A stretch of 45,226 bases of DNA from Ornithinibacillus halotolerans (GCF_014637405.1 NZ_BMEY01000025.1:1-45226), one strand, 5' to 3'; counted from the first letter of the stretch, positions 7,719 to 16,157 are shown. Made by a program: numbers and translations. Notes: generated by a model from the letters alone, not told the origin.

Positions 7719-7867
7719 ATTCTCCCCTCCAATATTTCCCTTTTATCTATAACTATGTGAAAGTGGAGGACATCATTCCAAAAATAGGACAAACAGTTAG
7801 GAGAAAATAATACATATTTATAATCATAACGGAATATGATTGAGGAAAAATATATGGAGGTATGTCA

Positions 7868-8335
7868 ATGAGTCCTAACATCATTAAAAAGGAGTCTTTT
7901 CACCTTATTGGATATAGCCTACCTACAAACTTACATGACGAAGAGGAAAGGGAAGTCATCAATCAGTCGATTATGCAATTGAAATCAGTTGAGGGGGAAA
8001 TACCAAATAAAGTCCGTGATGACATATTAGTTCTTCAAATTTATCCACAAATGGAGCAGTTTAATCCTTTTATAAAGAAAGAAAGGCTTATTATCGGATT
8101 TGAAGTAAGTAAATTAGATCAAATCCCCCAAAATACAAACCTTTACACCATTGAAGAAAATATGTATGTTAAATGTAAGCATAGAGGTAATAGAACGGAT
8201 ATTTATAAAACATACGATTATTTGTATAATAACTGGTTGCATCAAAATCGATGTGTTCCTTTAGGATATGATATGGAAGTTTGGAATAAAAACGGGGAAT
8301 CTAATATATGCATTGCTGTTAACAAGATTAGCTAA
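7868..8335 (+). CDS. GyrI-like effector-binding domain protein
   Basis: This is a 155-residue protein that looks like a stand-alone GyrI/AraC-type effector-binding domain. The hints are the length, the early F-x-L-I-G-Y strand, and the late Y-x-Y-L-Y-N-N-W-L, which resembles the conserved helix of that fold, with a W-N-K-x-G near the end. Such domains bind small hydrophobic ligands; without a DNA-binding part it may be a ligand sink or a regulator partner. I chose the second ATG (7868), seven bases after GGAGG; the first ATG (7862) touches the ribosome binding site. Confidence 0.7.
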   Translation: MSPNIIKKESFHLIGYSLPTNLHDEEEREVINQSIMQLKSVEGEIPNKVRDDILVLQIYPQMEQFNPFIKKERLIIGFEVSKLDQIPQNTNLYTIEENMYVKCKHRGNRTDIYKTYDYLYNNWLHQNRCVPLGYDMEVWNKNGESNICIAVNKIS

Positions 8336-8443
8336 AACTTAAAAGCAATGTCCACCCTTCTACTGGTAAATACTAGAAAAGACCTAGGATAAGCTACTTA
8401 AACATTTCATATATATGTAAAAAATGAATAGGAGTGTGAAAAC

Positions 8444-9958
8444 ATGCATCCATCTAAATATTGGAAGAGTGGACTTATTGCTACTTTGTTTGTCATACTT
8501 ACAGCTGTCTTACTTTTTGTTTCACAAGATCAATCTCAACCTGTGAATGCATCGACTGAAGTTGCTGCTCAATCACTTGCTGATAAACTGAATCAAATAC
8601 TAAATAATCAGGCACTTGATGGCACAACAACAGGGGTCAGTGTACGTCATGCAGATTCAGGTGAACTACTATTTTCTTATTACGGAGATCACAGACTGCA
8701 TCCTGCCTCTAATATGAAAATATTAACTACTATTGCAGCACTAGACACATTAGGGCCAGATTACCGCTTTTCCACGGAAGTATTAACGGACGGAAAATTA
8801 ACAGGAAGTGTGCTTCAAGGAAACCTCTATTTAAAAGGAAAAGGTGACCCTACTCTCATGAAAGAAGATTTAGAGCAGTTTGCTATAGACTTAAAGCAAC
8901 AGGGAATCCAACTAATTCGTGGTGGAATAATTGGTGATGACACTTGGTACGATGATGTACGTCTATCCCAAGATTTAAATTGGTCAGATGAACCATTTTA
9001 TACAGGTGCACCAATTTCAGCTCTTACCCTTTCGCCAAATGAAGATTATGACGCAAGTACTGTAATTGTAGAGGTATTTCCTGCTGAAGAAATTGGGGAC
9101 AAACCAATTGTTAAACTTACTCCACATACAGACTATGTAAATATCATTAATAAAGCAGAAACTACTCAATCCGACCATAGCCGTACTATTACCATTGAAA
9201 GAGAACACGGCTCCAACGATATTGTCATTGAAGGAGTTATACCAATAGGGGGGTCGAATGCTAGGTCATGGGTTTCGGTATGGGAACCAACAGGATATGC
9301 CGTAGATGTATTTAAGAAGGCACTAGAAGCTAATGAAATTAAGCTTATTGAAAATACCCGAACATCTACTGGTCCTACGCCATCTGATGCTACCTTATTA
9401 ACTTCAAAAGAATCGATGAAATTAGAAGAACTACTTATTCCATTTATGAAGTTAAGTAATAATGGACATGGAGAAACATTAACTAAAGAAATGGGCAGAG
9501 TTGTCCATGATGAAGGAAGCTGGGATAAAGGCTTGGATGTAATGGAAGATGTTATCTCTCAATTCGGTGTTAATAACAATACCATTCTACTGCGAGATGG
9601 CTCTGGGATGTCACATAAAAATATGATTCCTGCGAATGAACTTTCACAATTACTGTTTGAAGTTCAAGGTGAAGAATGGTATCCAGCTTTTGAGAATTCA
9701 CTACCAGTTGCTGGTCATCCAGAACGTCTTGTCGGTGGAACATTACGTTATCGAATGGCAGACACTCCTGCAGCAAATAATGTACTTGCAAAAACAGGAT
9801 CTCTAACAGGAGTCTCCACTTTATCAGGTTATGTAACGACTAAAGATGGTGAAAAACTTACCTTCTCCATCATGGTAAACAACTTTTTAGGATCCTCCAG
9901 CGCCATAAGGGCCATTGAAGATGCAATAGCAACCGAATTAGCCAAACATGAATTTTAA
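8444..9958 (+). CDS. dacB: D-alanyl-D-alanine carboxypeptidase/endopeptidase (class C PBP, peptidase S13)
   Basis: This 504-residue penicillin-binding protein trims the peptide stems of peptidoglycan outside the membrane. An N-terminal hydrophobic segment (residues 10-27) is a signal peptide or anchor. The catalytic triad of motifs is present: SNMK with Ser89 and Lys92, SNN in LSNNGHGE near residue 340, and KTG in LAKTGSLTG near residue 447. The long insert between the first two motifs is typical of class C enzymes, compare DacC (PBP4a) of B. subtilis. TAGGAG lies nine bases before the ATG. It stands alone. Confidence 0.93.
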   Translation: MHPSKYWKSGLIATLFVILTAVLLFVSQDQSQPVNASTEVAAQSLADKLNQILNNQALDGTTTGVSVRHADSGELLFSYYGDHRLHPASNMKILTTIAALDTLGPDYRFSTEVLTDGKLTGSVLQGNLYLKGKGDPTLMKEDLEQFAIDLKQQGIQLIRGGIIGDDTWYDDVRLSQDLNWSDEPFYTGAPISALTLSPNEDYDASTVIVEVFPAEEIGDKPIVKLTPHTDYVNIINKAETTQSDHSRTITIEREHGSNDIVIEGVIPIGGSNARSWVSVWEPTGYAVDVFKKALEANEIKLIENTRTSTGPTPSDATLLTSKESMKLEELLIPFMKLSNNGHGETLTKEMGRVVHDEGSWDKGLDVMEDVISQFGVNNNTILLRDGSGMSHKNMIPANELSQLLFEVQGEEWYPAFENSLPVAGHPERLVGGTLRYRMADTPAANNVLAKTGSLTGVSTLSGYVTTKDGEKLTFSIMVNNFLGSSSAIRAIEDAIATELAKHEF

Positions 9959-10015
9959 TATATCGTTTTGGATGCTATTTAAAATGTATTTGATAAATGA
10001 ACAAACTCCACATTA
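9959..10015. other. Spacer before a structured repeat
   Basis: A short AT-rich stretch follows the dacB stop. I see no terminator in it; the structured repeat that begins at 10016 may serve as one. Confidence 0.4.
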
Positions 10016-10254
10016 GCCCCGGAAATATACGAAGACTCCAGTGGGAGAAAAGGCATAGGTGAGACCCCGCAGATGCACCTGCGTCTGCAAGTCATGCTAT
10101 GAAGAAAGCTTCCTCGGTGCAAGGCAGCGAGGAAGCTTTTTCAAGTAGTAGCCTGGCTCACCAGCCGCCCACGGCAAGGTAGACACCGCGATGGTTCTTT
10201 CGAGCGGATGTCGCCCCTGTACTCGAAAGTGAAAGCGCAGTATATTTCCGGGGC
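10016..10254. repeat. Bacillaceae-type structured intergenic repeat, about 240 bp
   Basis: The element is bounded by a perfect 15-base inverted repeat, GCCCCGGAAATATAC at 10016-10030 and its complement at 10240-10254. Inside are a perfect 12-base stem (AAAGCTTCCTCG at 10105-10116, complement 10128-10139), the pair GGTGAG (10058-10063) with CTCACC (10157-10162), and an 8-base stem CTTTCGAG (10197-10204, complement 10222-10229). It is much richer in G+C than its surroundings. From memory it belongs to a repeat common between genes of Bacillaceae (ACTCC-GTGGGAG ... GGTGAGACCCCGCAG ... GCTCACC). It encodes no protein that I can see. Confidence 0.8.
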
Positions 10255-10414
10255 GAGTTATGTGCACTAACATTGGTTATTCATTTTCTTAAAGATAGAA
10301 AAATTCGTCACTTTATGCCACTCTACATTTCTATAATTACTATTTGTAACTAAATAATAAATAATCATTCTTTATAGTTGCAATTAATTTATATGCATGT
10401 TAAGATTATTAATG

Positions 10415-10470
10415 TTGAATTCAAATATATTGAATTAAAGATAAATTAATTCATACTTCCTTTAATTCAA
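10415..10470. promoter_or_regulatory. Cluster of TTGAATT half-sites, probable operator
   Basis: Upstream of the reductase pair lie TTGAATTCAA, a perfect palindrome (10415-10424), and TTGAATTAAAG (10430-10440) with its perfect complement CTTTAATTCAA (10460-10470). TTAATTCA also occurs at 10446-10453. Such inverted repeats suit a MarR- or HxlR-type redox/quinone-sensing repressor, but none is encoded next to it. Confidence 0.5.
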
Positions 10471-10505
10471 ATAATAAAAACACATCCAAGAGGAGGAAAT
10501 TAATT

Positions 10506-11060
10506 ATGTTAAGAATTGGTATTGTTCAAGGTAGTGTACGTGAAGGTCGTAATGGTGCTGCAGTTGCAGACTGGACATTAAACTTCGCAAAAAATCGTAA
10601 TGATGAAGGTGTAGAATATGAACTAGTAGACCTAGCTGATTACGATCTTGCTTTCTTAGGTTCTAAAGAATCTCAAACAGAAGAAGCAGGGGCTGCTGCA
10701 AAAGCATGGTCTGAAAAAATGGCTTCATTTGATGGCTATGTATTCATCACTCCAGAATACAACCACGCTGTAGGTGGCGCATTAAAAAATGCTTTAGATT
10801 ATTTAAACCCAGAAGTTAACAATAAAGCTGCTGGTTTTGTTGGTTACGGTAGCCTTGGTGGTACTCGTGCACATGAAAACCTTCGTTTAATCTTAGGTGA
10901 ATTACAAGTTGCTGACGTTCGTACGGCTGTTACTTTCTCATTAATGGCTGACTTCGAAAACTTCTCTGTTTTCAAACCAGCTGATTACCATGCTGACAAT
11001 GCTAACGGAATGTTAGATCAAGTTATTGCATGGAGCCGTGCTCTTAAAACAGTTCGCTAA
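10506..11060 (+). CDS. NAD(P)H-dependent FMN reductase
   Basis: This is a 184-residue flavodoxin-fold oxidoreductase of the NADPH-dependent FMN reductase family. The FMN phosphate loop is GSVREGRNG near residues 9-17, and the conserved TPEYNHAVGGALKNALDYL lies near 80-98. Family members reduce flavins, quinones, azo dyes or metals in the cytoplasm. AGGAGG lies seven to eight bases before the ATG. It is followed after 21 bases by a paralog about 83% identical by my own count, so the two form an operon. The inverted repeats upstream suggest control by a redox-sensing repressor. Confidence 0.9.
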   Translation: MLRIGIVQGSVREGRNGAAVADWTLNFAKNRNDEGVEYELVDLADYDLAFLGSKESQTEEAGAAAKAWSEKMASFDGYVFITPEYNHAVGGALKNALDYLNPEVNNKAAGFVGYGSLGGTRAHENLRLILGELQVADVRTAVTFSLMADFENFSVFKPADYHADNANGMLDQVIAWSRALKTVR

Positions 11061-11081
11061 TTAGAATAGAGGTAAATAAAT

Positions 11082-11702
11082 ATGGGATTTTGGAAAAATT
11101 TATTCGGAAAATCAACACAGGAAGATGCGGTTAAACCAGTTGTTGAACCATTAAAGGTTGCAGTCGTACTTGGTAGTGTTCGCGAAGGGCGCAACGGTGC
11201 AGCAGTTGCTAACTGGATGCTTAACTTTGCTAAAAACCGTAATGATGAAAGTGTAGTTTACGAATTAGTCGACTTAGCTAACTACAATATTGCATTCTTA
11301 GGTTCAAAAAAATCTCAAACAGAAGAAGCACAAGCAAATGCTAAAGCTTGGTCTGAAAAAATGGCTTCATATGATGGCTATATTTTTGTAACTCCAGAGT
11401 ATAACCATGCAATTGGGGGCGCATTGAAAAATGCATTAGATTACTTGAATCCTGAAGTGAATAATAAAGTAGCGGGATTTGTTGGATACGGAAGTCTTGG
11501 CGGTACTCGTGCACATGAAAACCTTCGTCTAATCCTAGGTGAGCTTCAAGTTGCTGATGTTCGTACTGCTGTTACTTTCTCACTTATTTCTGACTTTGAG
11601 AACATGAGTGTATTTAAACCAGCAGATTACCATGCTGATAATGCTAATGAAATGTTAAATCAAGTTATTACTTGGGGTCGTGCTTTTAAAGAACTAAGAT
11701 AA
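11082..11702 (+). CDS. NAD(P)H-dependent FMN reductase (paralog with N-terminal extension)
   Basis: This is the second copy of the reductase, 206 residues. Only about 30 of some 183 aligned residues differ from the first copy. It carries an extra N-terminal stretch of about 22 residues that begins MGFWKNLFGK, short, basic and amphipathic, which may touch the membrane or a partner. The flavin loop GSVREGRNG and the PEYNHAIGG motif are intact. GAGGTAAATA precedes the ATG. A terminator follows at once. The tandem copy implies recent duplication, with the extension as the main novelty. Confidence 0.9.
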   Translation: MGFWKNLFGKSTQEDAVKPVVEPLKVAVVLGSVREGRNGAAVANWMLNFAKNRNDESVVYELVDLANYNIAFLGSKKSQTEEAQANAKAWSEKMASYDGYIFVTPEYNHAIGGALKNALDYLNPEVNNKVAGFVGYGSLGGTRAHENLRLILGELQVADVRTAVTFSLISDFENMSVFKPADYHADNANEMLNQVITWGRAFKELR

Positions 11703-11709
11703 TAATTGT

Positions 11710-11748
11710 AAAAGGTGCAACATACTTATCGTATGCTGCACCTTTTTT
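11710..11748 (+). terminator. Terminator of the reductase operon
   Basis: A stem AAAAGGTGCA/TGCACCTTTT, extended by inner CATAC/GTATG pairing, ends in a T-run, eight bases past the second reductase. Confidence 0.92.
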
Positions 11749-11765
11749 GTATTTATATGACAGAA

Positions 11766-11882
11766 TTAATGTCGTTTACTCGGTAAGTTCGCTTTATTTC
11801 CACCACCTTGTCGCTTTCTAATTTGTTCATCTTTTCGTTTTCGTTCATTAAATTTTGTCACAAATGCTGAAGTATCTTCCAA
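11766..11882 (-). CDS. Small basic protein, DUF4023-like
   Basis: A TTG at 11882 behind AAGGAGG opens 38 codons to a TAA at 11766. The peptide is MEDTSAFVTKFNERKRKDE, then a basic part with RQGGGNKANLPSKRH at the end. The pattern FV-x-K ... RQG-x-GN ... LP-x-K-x-H matches what I recall of the DUF4023 family of about 38-residue proteins in Bacillaceae; function unknown. It has no terminator of its own and lies in the reverse sense to the reductases. Confidence 0.65.
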   Translation of the reverse strand: MEDTSAFVTKFNERKRKDEQIRKRQGGGNKANLPSKRH

Positions 11883-11963
11883 GGCAAACCCTCCTTAACA
11901 TTTTTTATTTAGTATTCCCTTTTATATTATGTTTCATGTGTATAGATATGGAAAAATTATACA

Positions 11964-11997
11964 TAAAAAGAAGCGCTCTGCTATAGGCAAAGCGCTC
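11964..11997 (-). terminator. Terminator after the zinc-ribbon gene
   Basis: On the minus strand a near-perfect stem AGCGCTTTGC/GCAGAGCGCT (11972-11996) is followed by TTCTTTTT. It ends the CorC-like and zinc-ribbon pair. Confidence 0.85.
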
Positions 11998-12007
11998 CAC
12001 TTATTAA

Positions 12008-12292
12008 CTAAAATAAATCAAATAAATCTAGCATTGTTTTCTTTTTCTTTTTCTTATATCCATCGTATCCTTTGTGATATTCCTTTTTGTAATCAGGATA
12101 TTTACGGAATTCCTTTTCATAGGAATCAAAGGTTTCTTCATAATATTTACGGTCTTCTTTCAAACCAGTCGTAATCTTTTCTAATTCTCCACGATCTAAC
12201 CATACTCCTTTACAGTTAGGGCAAATGTCGATTAGAACGTTCTCTTTTTGAACTTCCTTCATCCTTACATTATCACAAACTGGACAGTTCAT
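12008..12292 (-). CDS. Zinc-ribbon (TFIIB-type) protein
   Basis: This is a 94-residue protein with an N-terminal zinc ribbon: CPVC near residues 3-6 and CPNC about 20 residues on, followed by K-G-V-W-L-D-R-G-E-L-E, the hallmark of the zf-TFIIB family in bacteria. The C-terminal half is highly charged, rich in Tyr and Lys, and ends in a Lys run. The start at 12292 gives MNCPVC; AGGAG lies ten bases upstream inside the end of the CorC-like gene, and the two ORFs are eight bases apart or overlap if an earlier start is used. Function is unknown; it is co-transcribed with the CNNM protein. Confidence 0.85.
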   Translation of the reverse strand: MNCPVCDNVRMKEVQKENVLIDICPNCKGVWLDRGELEKITTGLKEDRKYYEETFDSYEKEFRKYPDYKKEYHKGYDGYKKKKKKTMLDLFDLF

Positions 12293-12299
12293 CTGATAA

Positions 12300-13544
12300 T
12301 CACTCCTCAACTTCAACTAGGTCTTCTTTTACGATCTGTACTTGTTTTAAAGTTCTTCCATCGACTTCTAAAATCTTAAACATAAGATTATCTTTCTCTA
12401 GTACGTCCCCTTGTTGTGGAAATTGATTGAATTCAGTTAATAAATATCCAGAAAGCACGTCTTCTTCTTCTGGAATGTCTGTGTTAAAAATTGAATTTAA
12501 TCGATGGAGTGTAATTTTTCCATCACAAATAATTTCTGTATCAGTTAATTTTTCTACTAACTTTTCACTTTCTAAATCCATCTCATCTTCGATTTCTAAA
12601 CCAATCATCGCCTCGATAATATCTTCATGTGTAACGACACCCTCTGTTCCACCATATTCATCTAAAACAATTGCAAGGTGTTTCCTCTCACGTGTCATTT
12701 GACGAAAGACAAGTTCAATAGAATGAAACTCAAAGAATACCATAGGGTCGAGGTCACAATATTCTTCTAATTTTTTCTCTGGTTCAATGGACCAACTTAA
12801 CAAATATTTCGAATGAAACACACCTATAATGTTATCTATATCTCCCTCATAAACAGGATATCTTGTATATTGATTTTGTATAACAATATCTCGCACTTCT
12901 TCATACGTAGCATCATGTGGAACAGCAACAATATCAATACGAGGTGTTTTCAATACATCCTTTACGTTTAAATCTTGGAAGTCAAGAACACCTTTTATTC
13001 GGTACGATTCTTCCCGTTTAAATGTCCCTTCTGTTCCAGCAATATCAACCATGGCACGTAAGTCCTCTTTAGAGATAGATACATCTTCATTATCATTCTT
13101 AGATAATACTTTAATAATTAAACCTGTTAATCTGTTTAACAAGAATGTTAATGGTTTGAAAATAATAGTAAAAAATCGTATTACTGGATAAACAACATAA
13201 GCAATTCTATCTGGAAAGGCTGCAGCAATAGACTTTGGTAATACTTCTGAAAAGACTATTATGGTGACTGTTAAGACCGCAGATCCAATTGCAACATTAA
13301 ATCCATACTGATAAGCGAGCATTGTCACTAGTGTAGGAAGTAAAATGTTTGCAATATTGTTTCCAATAAGAATCGCAGTTATAAACTCACTTGGTTTTGA
13401 AACTAAATCCAATAATTTTTCTGATTTTTTATCATTATTACTTGCTTTTGTTTGTAACTTCATCTTATTCGCTGCGGTAAGTGCAGTTTCACTTCCTGAA
13501 AAGAAGAAGGATACAAACAATAAAATGATGATCGCAATGATCAC
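12300..13544 (-). CDS. CNNM/CorC-family membrane transporter with CBS pair
   Basis: This is a 414-residue membrane protein. The N-terminal CNNM (DUF21) domain has about four membrane segments and FFSGSETALTAAN near residue 15. Two CBS domains follow (about 200-320), with TRYPVYEGDIDNIIGV and LDEYGGTEGVVTHEDIIEAMIG, then a C-terminal CorC/HlyC domain. Relatives such as B. subtilis MpfA (YhdP) and YugS are linked to magnesium efflux or tolerance. The start is a GTG nine bases after AAGGGGG. It is first of a two-gene operon. Confidence 0.92.
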   Translation of the reverse strand: MIIAIIILLFVSFFFSGSETALTAANKMKLQTKASNNDKKSEKLLDLVSKPSEFITAILIGNNIANILLPTLVTMLAYQYGFNVAIGSAVLTVTIIVFSEVLPKSIAAAFPDRIAYVVYPVIRFFTIIFKPLTFLLNRLTGLIIKVLSKNDNEDVSISKEDLRAMVDIAGTEGTFKREESYRIKGVLDFQDLNVKDVLKTPRIDIVAVPHDATYEEVRDIVIQNQYTRYPVYEGDIDNIIGVFHSKYLLSWSIEPEKKLEEYCDLDPMVFFEFHSIELVFRQMTRERKHLAIVLDEYGGTEGVVTHEDIIEAMIGLEIEDEMDLESEKLVEKLTDTEIICDGKITLHRLNSIFNTDIPEEEDVLSGYLLTEFNQFPQQGDVLEKDNLMFKILEVDGRTLKQVQIVKEDLVEVEE

Positions 13545-13627
13545 AAGAAAGTTCCCCCTTAAAAATACAATCCCTATTTATAAATAATTACTTATCCAAT
13601 ATTTTATTTAGAACAACTTATATCATA

Positions 13628-14794
13628 TTATAAATTTTCAAAGAATAAACGAATAACATCGGCTCCACCAATAAAGGTACCCAATGAACTACCAATATTG
13701 GCAAAAATGACAACTAATAATACTCGAGTAACCCTGTTATTCCAAAAGCCTTTAATACTATGAACATCATCAGAAAGCTTCTCAAAGTCCTCTACACTTG
13801 GCCGTTTAAAATAAGCTTGTACAAAACCAGCAAACCAACCGGCAGCCAGAAATGGCTCTAAAGAGGTTATAGGGGCTGCCACAAATGCAGTGAGAACTGC
13901 AAGTGGGTGACCAAATGCAATTAAAGTACCGAGTGCAGCTAGTGACCCGTTCCACAGTATCCAACTCATTACTTGAGCGAGTGCAGCATCTTTGTTCGTT
14001 ACGAAGGTGAATACAATTAATGCAATAATAAATATCGGAATAGTCCAACCGATAATTTTGGGAATTTTCGACTTAGGTGGGACCTGCGACAACTTCTCAA
14101 TATTATGGTCATTATAAATCTGTTTTTTTATTCCAGGAACATGGGCAGCACCAAGAACAGCAACTACTTTTTCTCCTGGAGCTTCTTTAATTTTTTGCGC
14201 AAGGTATTGGTCTCTTTCATCGATTAGAGGTGTTTTTAATTTCGGAAAAGTTTCTGTAAATTCATCTAACATCGAGTCAATCATATCTTGTGATTTCATC
14301 TTTTCAAGCTCTTCTTCTGTAATCGATTCCCTTGTAAAGATACTGAAGATAACTTGTGTCAGTAACATTAATTTACCTTTTAACCCAATACTGCTCCATA
14401 TACGCGAGAATGTCGTTTGGATATTTCGATCAGCAAGTACTAAACTAGCGCCGACTTCTTCCGCTGATTCAATTCCCTGAATCATTTCTTGCCCAGGGTT
14501 AATACCAAACTGGTTTGCCATTCTTTTTTGAAATGAAGAGATTGCCAAATTCATAAGTAGTAAACTTGCTTTTTTATCTTTAATGACCTGAAAGATATCT
14601 GTTTCCTTCCATTTATTCCCTTCTGTAATTGATTTATACCGTCCTTCATCTAATTCAATACAGACAGAATCTGGATTCTCGGAAGTAATTACTTCTTTTA
14701 CTTGTTCAGCACTATGTTTGGATACGTGTGCAGTTCCTATTAAGATAATTTCTTTTCCGTCTATTTGTAAACGGGATATATTCTCTTCCGACAT
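13628..14794 (-). CDS. TraB/PrgY-family membrane protein
   Basis: This is a 388-residue protein of the TraB/GumN/Tiki-like family. The N-terminal soluble domain has the conserved IGTAHVSKHSAEQV (residues 19-32), CIELDEGRY near 46-54, and a second LGAAHVPG near 219, the two His-bearing motifs of the putative metalloprotease fold. The C-terminal third has about four membrane segments. The enterococcal TraB/PrgY members lower pheromone release; in Bacillus the role is unknown. AAGGAAGG lies a few bases before the ATG. It appears to be a single-gene unit. Confidence 0.9.
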   Translation of the reverse strand: MSEENISRLQIDGKEIILIGTAHVSKHSAEQVKEVITSENPDSVCIELDEGRYKSITEGNKWKETDIFQVIKDKKASLLLMNLAISSFQKRMANQFGINPGQEMIQGIESAEEVGASLVLADRNIQTTFSRIWSSIGLKGKLMLLTQVIFSIFTRESITEEELEKMKSQDMIDSMLDEFTETFPKLKTPLIDERDQYLAQKIKEAPGEKVVAVLGAAHVPGIKKQIYNDHNIEKLSQVPPKSKIPKIIGWTIPIFIIALIVFTFVTNKDAALAQVMSWILWNGSLAALGTLIAFGHPLAVLTAFVAAPITSLEPFLAAGWFAGFVQAYFKRPSVEDFEKLSDDVHSIKGFWNNRVTRVLLVVIFANIGSSLGTFIGGADVIRLFFENL

Positions 14795-14871
14795 TTTTTA
14801 CCTTCCTTTTATCTAGCATATAAATTAATAATAAACTAGTTTGGTATAAATTTGAATAATTTTGTAAAGAA

Positions 14872-14900
14872 GAAAAAAACGCACCCTGGTGGGAACGCTA
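14872..14900 (-). terminator. Possible terminator after the Spx paralog
   Basis: A weak interrupted stem (CCC/GGG core at 14884-14893, CG/CG flank) is followed on the minus strand by seven T. It lies 80 bases past the Spx-like gene. Confidence 0.45.
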
Positions 14901-14979
14901 AACTTGCATATTCAATTTTATTATAGGGCACTCCTTATTTAATATGCTCTGGAGTACCCCAGACTACATAGTAGAAAGA

Positions 14980-15396
14980 CTACTTCACAATTTCTGTCAT
15001 AGGAAGGTAATTCATGCGCCATTGTAACCATTGTCTTTCCCTTGTTTTTCTCGGAAGAAATTGTCGAATATCATCTATATGGAAACCAACTTGTAGACGC
15101 TTCTCATCTAACATAATCGGACTTCTTAACAACCTTGGATGCTTATGAATTAATTCAAGCAACGCTTGTAAAGGTAGTGAATCAATATCGACATCAAGTT
15201 CTTTATAAACTTTGGATCGAGTAGATATAATCTCTTCCGTTCCTTCTACCGTTCTACTTAATATTTGTTGTAATTCCTTCACTGTTAATGGCTCTTTTAA
15301 AATATTGCGTTCAATAAAAGCGATATTATTCTTTCTAAACCATTCTTTTGCCTTTCTAGTTGATGAACAAGATGCTCCGTATATCATTACAGTCAT
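14980..15396 (-). CDS. Spx/ArsC-family protein with CxxT in place of CxxC
   Basis: This is a 138-residue thioredoxin-fold protein of the Spx/MgsR group. It is close to Spx in GTEEIISTRSKV, LLRSPIMLDEKRLQVGF and IRQFLPRK, the parts that contact the RNA polymerase alpha C-terminal domain. The redox switch is altered: the usual C10-x-x-C13 reads C10-S-S-T13 (TGT TCA TCA ACT), so no intramolecular disulfide can form. The start is the ATG at 15396, eight bases after GGAGG. It is probably a transcription factor that acts with RNA polymerase. Its regulation must differ from that of classical Spx. Confidence 0.88.
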   Translation of the reverse strand: MTVMIYGASCSSTRKAKEWFRKNNIAFIERNILKEPLTVKELQQILSRTVEGTEEIISTRSKVYKELDVDIDSLPLQALLELIHKHPRLLRSPIMLDEKRLQVGFHIDDIRQFLPRKTRERQWLQWRMNYLPMTEIVK

Positions 15397-15430
15397 ATAC
15401 CATTCCTCCAATTCTAAACTACATCTATCT

Positions 15431-15715
15431 TTACTTATTAGTTAACTGTTTATATACATGAATAAAATGTTTAGGAGATGATTTTACAGTATAGGAATAG
15501 ACACCATGAGTGGTATGTAAATAAAGAAGCCCAGCTCCTTTACCACCAATTTCACGATAAGAAATATCCATCACTTCTTTTATCGGAAACTCACGGTGCT
15601 TACTTGTAATCTTATCGTCATACAAAGTAAGGATCCGTTTATGTTCTACATCTACTTGTTCCAGGCTGTTAACAGTTCTTTCAACCTTTACATATTCCTG
15701 TTCTGCAAGTATCAT
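15431..15715 (-). CDS. Small hypothetical protein, possibly PH-like
   Basis: This is a 94-residue soluble protein of unknown role. It seems to be mostly beta strands (R-I-L-T-L-Y-D-D-K-I-T-S-K, then I-S-Y-R-E-I-G, L-L-Y-L-H-T, G-V-Y-S-Y-T-V) with a C-terminal helix, an order that suits a bacterial PH-like domain. AGGAGG precedes the ATG. It sits between the Spx paralog and a small membrane protein on the same strand. Confidence 0.7.
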   Translation of the reverse strand: MILAEQEYVKVERTVNSLEQVDVEHKRILTLYDDKITSKHREFPIKEVMDISYREIGGKGAGLLYLHTTHGVYSYTVKSSPKHFIHVYKQLTNK

Positions 15716-15731
15716 AAAATCCTCCTGCTTT

Positions 15732-16157
15732 TTAATCCATTAATCTATTCTCTTCTTCTAAGAAACGAATAAAGTGATTCATTGCAAATGCTGGTTGTTC
15801 TCTAACTTTTTTAATGTATCGGTCTTTCGCAAGGTCTCCGATGACATTGCTTTTCTTAATTCGTTTTACGATAAATTCTTCACTCATCTTTAAAATTTCT
15901 TTGCGCTGATGTTTTGCCTCCTTAGATAAGGCAAAACCAAAAGCACCCAATACTGCGTATAAAATTAGTGTAATTATTGTTCTCGTTTCAGGCATGATGA
16001 CTAACTCAAAAAATAAATTGATAAGAGAGAAAGCAATTAACGGAAATGACCAGAAAGAATATTTAGATACTTTTTTCAGGAAAGGAGAAATTGTTTCATT
16101 CAATTTATCCACTTCCTTTTTAATAAAGCTTGGCATATTTGTCATGGGTAAATTCAT
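15732..16157 (-). CDS. Small membrane protein, DUF5392-like
   Basis: This is a 141-residue protein with two membrane segments at about residues 34-54 and 60-78, flanked by a helical N-terminal part and a basic C-terminal tail rich in Lys and Arg that should lie in the cytoplasm. It resembles the DUF5392 family of Bacillus from memory. I chose the ATG at 16157 (after GGTGG) over a TTG one codon before. It follows the YugP-like peptidase by 18 bases and likely shares its transcript. Confidence 0.7.
   Translation of the reverse strand: MNLPMTNMPSFIKKEVDKLNETISPFLKKVSKYSFWSFPLIAFSLINLFFELVIMPETRTIITLILYAVLGAFGFALSKEAKHQRKEILKMSEEFIVKRIKKSNVIGDLAKDRYIKKVREQPAFAMNHFIRFLEEENRLMD

Noticed and set aside
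7523-7810. 95-codon plus-strand open frame
   Set aside because: It lies opposite a gene with a strong ribosome binding site and terminator, and has low-complexity Leu/Ser/Phe content typical of an antisense frame.
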